The position numbers and the translations under genes are program-made. This document shows positions 14,550 through 19,996 of a stretch of DNA of 19,996 nucleotides, in pieces (the first letter of the stretch is position 1; the number at the start of each line of letters is the position of its first letter). Source of the DNA: an uncultured Campylobacter sp. (lineage in GTDB: Bacteria; Campylobacterota; Campylobacteria; Campylobacterales; Campylobacteraceae); NCBI RefSeq assembly GCF_938045775.1, contig NZ_CALIBH010000188.1, forward strand, positions 1 through 19,996. Reading direction: 5' to 3'. The notes beneath the pieces were generated by a model. The model worked only from the letters and a program-made list of their open reading frames with translations. It made no database searches and was not told where the DNA came from.

Positions 14550-14922
14550 AAATTTCGCATTGCTGCTTAAAAATTTTAAAAAATTTTATGCCACCGCCCT
14601 TTAAGTTTTATCTTAGAAATAGGCTTTTCTATGCCAAAATCGTGGGCTTAATGCACCTTTAGGCGTTTTGGCTCAATACCCAGGATTCTTAGATCCACAC
14701 CACTTAGATATATGAGCCTTAAAAATAACTTAGGCCGCGCAGTATCTGTATCGCGCATGTAAATTTCATCATGTAAGCCGCACCCACACATCATCCATGA
14801 GCACTATATTTGCCGCGATTCCGCGCGCTGTATGCCAAAAAAGCGTATCGGTCATGAGCGATAAATTTCCGCTTTTCGCCGCTTACACGATCCATGAAAT
14901 TTTATCCTCTCGGTCTTTAAAT

Positions 14923-15300
14923 TTACGCTTTTTTGGAGCCGAACTCTATCACGGCCTCCTCCTCGCCGAACCACATCACCGAGTTTTTCATATCGCAAAA
15001 CTTCGCCTCATCCGCCATCAGCTCCGCTAACACCACTCGCGCTACCTCGCTGTTTCGTGCGTCCGCAAACGCCTGCACGCTTTCATACCATAGCTCGCCC
15101 ATCGCGTCGTAGCCAAACGCCGCCGTCTCACGCTTGGTGCTCTGACCCTCGGGAAAGACGGGAATAGTTTTTGCGTAACGGATAATATTTAGCTCTTTTT
15201 GATTAGCCAAAACCTTTTGCGAATGCGCCTCCCAGTGCGCCAAAAACTCCTGCTGCGTGATGTTCGGCGCCCTTTTTACTAACATCGTGATCTTAAACAT
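14923..15300 (-). CDS. EthD-domain protein (dimeric alpha/beta-barrel)
   Basis: The 125-residue protein fits the EthD family of small ferredoxin-like proteins that dimerise into an alpha/beta barrel. Signs are the MFKITMLVKRAPNITQQEFLAHW start (first strand and helix), the HW-x-x-HS element (22-27) and the later WYESVQAFADAR segment (71-82). EthD was first linked to ether degradation in actinobacteria, but most members have no assigned reaction, so no function is claimed. ATG at 15300 has GGGAG seven bases upstream. It stands alone between two long non-coding stretches. A -10-like TAGAAT is at 15342-15347 (minus). Confidence 0.82.
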   Translation of the reverse strand: MFKITMLVKRAPNITQQEFLAHWEAHSQKVLANQKELNIIRYAKTIPVFPEGQSTKRETAAFGYDAMGELWYESVQAFADARNSEVARVVLAELMADEAKFCDMKNSVMWFGEEEAVIEFGSKKA

Positions 15301-15746
15301 AACCGCTCCCTAAATGAAATTTATCGCAAAATTTGCGCCCTATTCTATGATGCATACGCGTTTTTGCAATTTTGCTTAGCATTCTTTTCGTCTAAATAGA
15401 CCTTGAAAAAACTTAAAATAGCAGCCGTGCGCGCGAGCACAAATCGCCAAAATGCATAAACCTCGCCGTTTACAACTTAAATCGCTGTCAATCTCACTTA
15501 GTTTAACTACCTAAAGCGCCATTTACGGCTACAGTCAAAATAAATTCCGCAGGCTCTTTGCGGGCAAAGTAAAATTCTGCCAAACCTTAGTGGACGATAA
15601 AATTTTACCAATCTCTAACGAGCATAAAATTCCGTCCGTTTTAGGCGAGCGAGTAAAATTCTGCGGCCTTTCAAACGGCGACAAAACAGACGAGCGGCGG
15701 TTTTATCTTTCACCGCCGCGCGCAAATTACGTTGCCACGCACGCGC
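15301..15746. other. 446-bp spacer with RAATTY sites and a GC hairpin
   Basis: No gene is supported. It separates the EthD gene start from the ruvX stop. Seven RAATTY hexamers occur. The right end contains the hairpin annotated at 15694-15719. The left end must carry the EthD promoter. Confidence 0.6.
15694..15719 (-). terminator. Possible terminator hairpin after ruvX
   Basis: GCGGCGG (15694-15700) and CCGCCGC (15713-15719) form a perfect 7-base GC stem with a 12-base loop, 27 bases beyond the ruvX stop. On the minus strand it is followed by TCGTCTGTTTTG, only a partial T-run, so termination is plausible but not clear. Confidence 0.4.
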
Positions 15747-16139
15747 CTAGCCCTTGCTCGACAAAAACCTTTGCAAAATTATCGTCGCGGCGATGCTATC
15801 AAAGCGCGCGTACTTGCCGCCGCCCTTAGCGCCTTTGCTCGCAAACTCCGCCGCTTCAGCGCTCGAAAAGCTCTCATCTTGAAATTTTATCTCGCCGTCA
15901 AAATCCAGCAGCGAGGCGAAGTGGCGTATGCGCCTGCTCATCTCCTCCTCGCTCGCCCCGCCGCGCGGCACGCCCAGCACGAGCACGCTGGCGCCCTTTT
16001 CGCGCAGCAGTTCGCTTAGCTCGCGCGCGGCTTGGGTGCGGTTTTTGCGCAGGATCGGCTCGCACGGAAGCGGCGTCTTATCATCCGGTGCCGCCGCCAC
16101 GCCGATACGTTTAAGCCCAAGATCGATCGCAACTATCAA
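15747..16139 (-). CDS. ruvX: RuvX / YqgF family nuclease
   Basis: YqgF proteins have an RNase H fold and are either Holliday-junction resolvase-like or nucleases acting on pre-16S rRNA. The 130-residue protein has the expected acidic residues: Asp6 in MIVAIDLGLKRIG, Glu89 in QDES and Asp114 in FDSIAA, plus VLGVPRG (54-60). Length is typical. The start is TTG at 16139 with AAGGA six bases upstream; an ATG that overlaps this ribosome site is out of frame. In C. jejuni, as I recall, ruvX directly follows dprA; here 835 gene-free bases separate them, so it may need its own promoter, and only a weak candidate (CATAAT, 16187-16192) was seen. Confidence 0.92.
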   Translation of the reverse strand: MIVAIDLGLKRIGVAAAPDDKTPLPCEPILRKNRTQAARELSELLREKGASVLVLGVPRGGASEEEMSRRIRHFASLLDFDGEIKFQDESFSSAEAAEFASKGAKGGGKYARFDSIAATIILQRFLSSKG

Positions 16140-16974
16140 ATTTCATCCTTTGCTAACATCAAATTTTGCGGAATTTCGCCATTAAAATTATGCCACCAAA
16201 ATTCCGCGATCGGAATTTCATAGCTAAATTTTATCGCAGAATTTAGCTGCGGAATTTATGAAATTTTATACGAAATTGACATAAATTACACTCGCTCGCG
16301 CCGCTTGCGAGCTATTAAATTTAGCGTGCCACGAGCTTCAAATTTTAAAATTTCGATCGCCACGCCCGGCTCAGCACACCCCCGCTACATCCGCGCGAGC
16401 CGCACATAAGCGACACCCAAACTCACGGCGGGCATAAACCTTGCCGTGCAGATGCCGGACGTGCAACCAACCCACCCCATGTAAAATCAAAATTTTAAAG
16501 CAAACCCGCATTCACGCGGCGGAGCAGATACAAGCCCCCCCCCTACGCTTTATAACTCGTAAAATTTTGCCGCAGTGACCAAAATTTTCTCTTGCGACAA
16601 ATTCAGCCTACCACACTCGCGCTGAAATTCGTAGCCAAATTTACCCGCAAAAATTTAGCACGATAGGCAAACAAACATTTAAACGCTATTTCAGAAAATT
16701 TCATGCATTTTAACACTTAAATTCTGCGCCGCAAAGTATTTACAAATCTCGCGCGGCATTCACAAACCGATCATTACCGCAATCGGGGCGAGTGGCACTA
16801 CACAAACAAGCCGCGCGGGTTTGTTTTAAGCTCAAGCGTTACTTGCGGAAAGCAAAATTTTACCGAGCCGCCTTTTTCTAAATTTAAACTCCGGCCGCGC
16901 AGACTACGCGCCATGCAAACACGCTATGCCGGCAGGCGGCGCCGATCAAACCGCGACGAGCAAGCGCCCGCCGG
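16140..16974. other. 835-bp gene-free gap between dprA and ruvX, RAATTY-rich, with a C9 tract
   Basis: No gene is supported on either strand; all frames are broken by frequent stops. About 23 RAATTY hexamers occur, many in AATTTTAAAATT-type clusters near 16150-16350 and 16600-16870. A central part (about 16360-16480) is much more GC-rich. A run of nine C is at 16535-16543. A strong hairpin lies at the dprA end (16928-16975). Confidence 0.65.
16535..16543. repeat. Homopolymeric tract of nine C
   Basis: In Campylobacter, poly-G/C runs of about eight or more slip during replication and drive phase variation. This one sits in gene-free DNA; frames on both strands around it stop within a few tens of codons whichever way the tract is counted. 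Confidence 0.8.
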
Positions 16975-16975
16975 C
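16928..16975 (-). terminator. Strong GC-rich stem-loop at the end of dprA
   Basis: On the minus strand GCCGGCGGGCG (16975-16965) can pair with CGCCTGCCGGC (16938-16928), an 11-base stem with one G-U pair and a 26-base loop. The first base overlaps the last base of the dprA TAG stop. No T-run follows, so it may act as an mRNA end-protecting structure or factor-dependent terminator rather than a classic intrinsic terminator. Confidence 0.4.
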
Positions 16976-17763
16976 TACTTTGCCACGATCTTTGCGCCTA
17001 AAATTTCGATCTTGCCTTCAAGCTCGTATTCATAAATTTTATCGCCGAAGCGCTCGATCGCCGCTTGCAGATCGGAATTTAGCGCTAAAAATTCCATCAC
17101 TTCATCCTGCACGCGCTCAGTATTTTGCAGCGTCTGCGGAGCCAAAGAGGCGACAAACTCGCCAAAATCCGCAATCAGCCGCGCCTGAGATTTTGCGAGC
17201 AGATCATTCGTGCCTGCGCTCTCGTCCATTCGGTGCGGCAGCACGTACACGGGCACGCCCATCTCGCGGGCTAGGCGCGCGCTTTGCAGCGAGCCGCTGC
17301 GGGGTTCGGCTTGAGCGACGATCAGCGCTTCGGACAGCGCTACGACGATGCGGTTGCGCTGCAAAAACTGAAATCCGCGCGCGCTCACGCCGTCCTCATA
17401 CTCGCTAAGCGCGAGACTGCGTTCGTAAATTTTGCCGATCATGGCGGCGTTTTGCGCGGGATAAATTTGATCAAGGCCGTTGCCAAAAACCGCGATCGTG
17501 TTTGGAAACGCCCCTTCGTGCGCGGCTATGTCGCAGCCGATCGCCGCGCCGCTTACGACGCAAAAGTCCGCATCGCTCAAAGCGCGCGCGAGGCGCAGGA
17601 TCAAATTTTTGCTATAAACGCTCATCTTGCGCGAGCCCACGATCGAGATGCGGCGCTTTTGTAGTAGCGCGGGCTCGCCCCTAAAATACAGCCGCGCAGG
17701 CTCGCTCGCGCCGAGCCTTGCTAGGCTTGGAATTTTAAAACTGAGCTCACTCGTAGTACTCAT
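16975..17763 (-). CDS. dprA: DNA-processing protein DprA
   Basis: DprA binds incoming single-stranded DNA and loads RecA during natural transformation. This 262-residue protein is a short form, as in other Campylobacter: it lacks a long N-terminal HhH/SAM part. The Rossmann-like core is intact: VGSRKMS (42-48), SGAAIGCDIAAHEGAF (71-86), FGNGLDQIYP (93-102), RNRIV (137-141) and GTNDLL (184-189). A C-terminal winged-helix-like part follows (about 205-262). The ATG overlaps the upstream gene by 17 bases, so it is coupled to the deacetylase gene. It is the only evident competence gene in the window and is notable given the RAATTY findings. Confidence 0.93.
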   Translation of the reverse strand: MSTTSELSFKIPSLARLGASEPARLYFRGEPALLQKRRISIVGSRKMSVYSKNLILRLARALSDADFCVVSGAAIGCDIAAHEGAFPNTIAVFGNGLDQIYPAQNAAMIGKIYERSLALSEYEDGVSARGFQFLQRNRIVVALSEALIVAQAEPRSGSLQSARLAREMGVPVYVLPHRMDESAGTNDLLAKSQARLIADFGEFVASLAPQTLQNTERVQDEVMEFLALNSDLQAAIERFGDKIYEYELEGKIEILGAKIVAK

Positions 17764-18937
17764 AAATTTCGTCCAAATAGACCAAATCGACCTCGCCTAG
17801 GATGTCGGCGCTGTTTGCAAGCGCACGCAAAGTGGAGTTTTTGGGATGGCCGATAGCGATGGCGTAACCCTGTTTTTTAGCAAGCGTCACGGCTTCGCGC
17901 AGCTTTTTACGCACCGCAGCGACGCTGTTTTGATTATCTAAAAACACGTCGCGATGCACGTATCGCATGCCGAGCCCATTCATCGCCGCCTTAGCCTTGG
18001 TAGCGGGGCTCGTGCGCGAGTCGATAAATAAAAATCCATGCTCGTTCATCGCGCGCAGCAGGTTTTGCATCGCGCGCTCGTCGGCGGTAAATTTAGAACC
18101 GGTGTGGTTGTTTATAAATTTAGCGTTCGGAAAGTCCGCGCGCAGCTTCGCTATGACGCCGTTTAGCTTCTCGTAATTATCCGAAGCTCGCAGCGTAGCG
18201 GAGTTATTTTTGGCAGAGCTCGCCTCCATCGGCAGGTGGATCGCGTAATGCTCAAAGTCGCGAGCAAGCGAACGCGTGTCCTTGCGCTGATACTCAGGCG
18301 GGAAGATGGACGGCGTCACGCGCACGGGCAGAGCGGCGATCTTTTGCGCCTGCTCGCCGGTGCCTACGTCGTCGATGATGATCGCAAGCTTTGCGCGAGA
18401 GCCTGCGGGCAAAGCCTTGCGCGGCGATTTAGAAAGATCGTCCGCACCGCTAGAAGCACGGCTTTGTGCGGTAGAATTTATGGAATTTTCTGGCGCGGAA
18501 TTTGCCGCGGTAAAATTTACGTCAGGTCCGCCGCCCGCTGAATTTGCGGTGGCGAAATTTGAGGAAGCAATAGAATTTGCGGAATTTTGCGAATTGTCGT
18601 TTGCGGAATTTTCTCCTGCGGAATTCCGCCGTGCGGGCTCGATACTCATCTTCGGCGTAGTTACGTTTTGCTCGGCGATCTTATCAAGCTCCTTTTGAAT
18701 CAATGCTTCCTTCTGTGCAGCGCTTAAACGCGGCTTTTTACCGCGAGAATCGGAAGTGCTTTCGGGAGTTTGTTTGCGCGAGCTTTGCTGCAACGCGGCT
18801 TTATTGCCTGAAAATACGAGATCCAAAACCGCGTAGGTAACCGCACCGCTTAAAAAGCATAAGATTACGACAAAGGCGATCGTTGCGTAGTTGATTGGGC
18901 GCTTTTTGCGGCGCCCGCGTGGATTTGTATTAGCCAA
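17747..18937 (-). CDS. Divergent polysaccharide deacetylase family protein with Asn-Ser linker
   Basis: The 396-residue protein has a basic N-terminus (RGRRKKRP), one membrane helix (about 18-42), a Gln/Lys-rich coiled stretch, a low-complexity Asn-Ser-Ala linker (104-157) and a periplasmic NodB-like domain of the divergent polysaccharide deacetylase family (about 182-396). In that domain are IIIDDVG (186-192), IHLPME (233-238), NNHTGS (276-281), FIDSRTS (304-310) and AIGHP (361-365). The reaction is not established; cell-wall or surface glycan processing is the usual suggestion. The start is TTG at 18937, 13 bases after the ilvC stop; no in-frame ATG occurs before residue 97, so TTG is the best choice although its ribosome site is weak. 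By recollection it corresponds to Cj0633. Confidence 0.88.
   Translation of the reverse strand: MANTNPRGRRKKRPINYATIAFVVILCFLSGAVTYAVLDLVFSGNKAALQQSSRKQTPESTSDSRGKKPRLSAAQKEALIQKELDKIAEQNVTTPKMSIEPARRNSAGENSANDNSQNSANSIASSNFATANSAGGGPDVNFTAANSAPENSINSTAQSRASSGADDLSKSPRKALPAGSRAKLAIIIDDVGTGEQAQKIAALPVRVTPSIFPPEYQRKDTRSLARDFEHYAIHLPMEASSAKNNSATLRASDNYEKLNGVIAKLRADFPNAKFINNHTGSKFTADERAMQNLLRAMNEHGFLFIDSRTSPATKAKAAMNGLGMRYVHRDVFLDNQNSVAAVRKKLREAVTLAKKQGYAIAIGHPKNSTLRALANSADILGEVDLVYLDEIYEYYE
18474..18626 (-). repeat. RAATTY array inside the deacetylase linker
   Basis: Ten RAATTY hexamers in 153 bp start at 18474, 18483, 18498, 18513, 18540, 18555, 18573, 18582, 18606 and 18621. All are multiples of three, so each is read as xxR-AAT-TYN on the coding strand and gives Asn-Ser or Asn-Phe. 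The ten sites correspond to Asn105, 110, 118, 121, 127, 132, 141, 146, 151 and 154. Confidence 0.9.
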
Positions 18938-18950
18938 AGCTCAGCCGAAA

Positions 18951-19973
18951 TCAGTTTTTATCTTTATTTACGAGCTTACCCTTAGCAATCCACGGCATCA
19001 TCGCGCGAAGCTTATCGCCGGTTTTGGTAAGCAAGCTGTTTGCCGTGATGTTGCGCTCGGCGTTCATTCGCACGTAGCCCGCCTTGCGCTCAAGGATGAA
19101 GTCTTTTGCAAATTTGCCGTTTTGGATCTCTTTTAGCACCTCTTTCATCGCCGCTTTGCTGCTTTCGTTTACGACGCGGTTGCCGCTTACGTAATCGCCG
19201 TATTCTGCGGTGTTTGAGATCGAGTAGCGCATATCAGCCATGCCGCCTTGATAGATGAGATCCACGATCAGCTTCATCTCGTGCTGGCACTCAAAATACG
19301 CCATCTCAGGCTCATATCCAGCCTCGACGAGGGTCTCAAAGCCTGCGTTGATGAGCGCGCAAAGTCCGCCGCAAAGTACAGCCTGCTCGCCGAAAAGATC
19401 GGTCTCGGTTTCTGCTTTGAAGGTCGTTTCGATGATGCCGGTGCGGCCGCCGCCGATCGCGCTTGCGTAACTTAGAGCAAGCTCCTTGGCTCTGCCGCTT
19501 TCGTTTTGCGAAACAGCGATCAGCATAGGCACTCCGCCGCCGCTTACAAACTCGTTGCGAACAGTGTGGCCGGGAGCTTTCGGAGCGATCATAATGCAGT
19601 CGATGCCCTTTGGAGGGACGATCTGTCCGAAGTGGATATTGAAGCCGTGCGCGAACGCGATCGCGTTGCCCTCGCTTAAATTCGGCTCTATCTCCGCTTT
19701 GAAAATGTCGCCTTGAAACTCATCGGGCGTTAGGATCATTACGACGTCCGCGGCTTTCGTAGCTTCGCCGACGCTCATTACCTTAAAGCCCTTTGCCTCG
19801 GCCTTGCTCCAGCTCGCGCCGCCCTTTTTGAGGCCTACGATGACCTCTACGCCGCTATCTCGCAAATTTTCGGCGTGAGCGTGTCCCTGCGAGCCAAAGC
19901 CGATCATAGCGACCTTTTTAGCCTTGATGAGGCTCAAATCACAATCTTTGTCGTAAAAAACGTTTATTGCCAT
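18951..19973 (-). CDS. ilvC: Ketol-acid reductoisomerase (class I, NADPH)
   Basis: IlvC converts acetolactate or acetohydroxybutyrate to the dihydroxy acids of valine, leucine and isoleucine synthesis, using NADPH and Mg2+. The 340-residue protein is the short class I form. The dinucleotide motif GFGSQGHAHAENL (25-37), catalytic His109 in AHGFNIHFG, and metal-binding Asp192/Glu196 in TDLFGEQ are present, as are Glu228 and Glu232. The ATG is preceded by AAAAAGGAT at a good distance. It is the first gene in the window of the ilvC-deacetylase-dprA group; its promoter lies at or beyond the window end (19974-19996 shows only the ribosome site and an AT-rich leader). Confidence 0.96.
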   Translation of the reverse strand: MAINVFYDKDCDLSLIKAKKVAMIGFGSQGHAHAENLRDSGVEVIVGLKKGGASWSKAEAKGFKVMSVGEATKAADVVMILTPDEFQGDIFKAEIEPNLSEGNAIAFAHGFNIHFGQIVPPKGIDCIMIAPKAPGHTVRNEFVSGGGVPMLIAVSQNESGRAKELALSYASAIGGGRTGIIETTFKAETETDLFGEQAVLCGGLCALINAGFETLVEAGYEPEMAYFECQHEMKLIVDLIYQGGMADMRYSISNTAEYGDYVSGNRVVNESSKAAMKEVLKEIQNGKFAKDFILERKAGYVRMNAERNITANSLLTKTGDKLRAMMPWIAKGKLVNKDKN

Positions 19974-19996
19974 AACGCATCCTTTTTTAAAAATTT

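Larger units (their letters stand above)
14135..14922. other. 788-bp stretch with no secure gene
   Basis: It lies between the 5' end of the Hcp-like gene and the 3' end of the EthD gene. The first 180 bp contain roughly ten RAATTY hexamers. Two doubtful reading frames lie here: 14265-14549 (plus, signal-peptide-like) and 14648-14758 (minus, 36 codons). A short inverted repeat GCCAAAA (14633-14639) / TTTTGGC (14666-14672) is present. The promoter of the Hcp-like gene is at its left end. Confidence 0.55.

Noticed and set aside
14633..14672. Terminator or structured RNA from GCCAAAA / TTTTGGC
   Set aside because: The 7-base stem has a 26-base loop with poor internal pairing and no T-run after it.
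16438..16580. Possible phase-variable gene running through the C9 tract
   Set aside because: On both strands the frames entering and leaving the tract end in stops within a few tens of codons, for each possible tract length.
16926..17408. 160-codon open frame on plus, opposite dprA
   Set aside because: Arg/Ala/Ser-rich shadow of dprA with no recognisable domain or ribosome site.

Overview
The window looks like a chromosomal segment of a relatively GC-rich Campylobacter, by recollection closest to the C. gracilis / C. showae / C. rectus / C. concisus side of the genus. This rests on gene content: ketol-acid reductoisomerase, a divergent polysaccharide deacetylase, dprA and ruvX in the order remembered for C. 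jejuni Cj0632-Cj0635, plus a Csd3/Pgp3-like M23 peptidase, a PgbA-type protein and an Hcp-type Sel1 protein. Species assignment is an inference. No mobile element, phage gene, CRISPR array, tRNA or rRNA was seen.

Layout. Positions 1-55 hold the first codons of a minus-strand transporter-like gene. From 5740 down to 341 lies a tightly packed minus-strand operon with overlapping ends: TRIC/UPF0126 membrane protein, argD, a MidA-type methyltransferase, a small receiver-like protein, rsmD and a TIGR02757 (DUF2400) protein. After 586 bp of gene-free DNA, a second minus-strand group runs from 10571 to 6327: M23 peptidase, mgtE, Nudix hydrolase, alpha/beta hydrolase. Divergent from it, on the plus strand, are a PgbA-like gene and glcD (10711-12814). 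The 12.8-15.7 kb part is sparse: an Hcp/Sel1 gene, an EthD-domain gene and long stretches without genes. The right end is ilvC, divergent polysaccharide deacetylase, dprA and, after an unusual 835-bp gap, ruvX, all on minus.

The most striking feature is not a gene. The palindromic hexamer class RAATTY (AAATTT, GAATTT, AAATTC, GAATTC) is massively over-represented. Hand counts give about one site per 24-60 bp in most gene-free stretches, against roughly one per kb expected at random in balanced DNA. The sites also pack into low-complexity inserts inside real proteins: 14 sites in 360 bp of rsmD and 10 in 153 bp of the deacetylase gene. All 24 of these lie in the one reading frame that places AAT (Asn) in the middle, giving Asn-Ser, Asn-Phe or Asn-Leu. 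RAATTY is the sequence whose methylation has been reported to mark self DNA for natural transformation in C. jejuni. The DNA may therefore be accumulating transformation-recognition sites that have spread through spacers and into protein linkers. That interpretation is a hypothesis; the motif density and frame bias can be read directly from the sequence.
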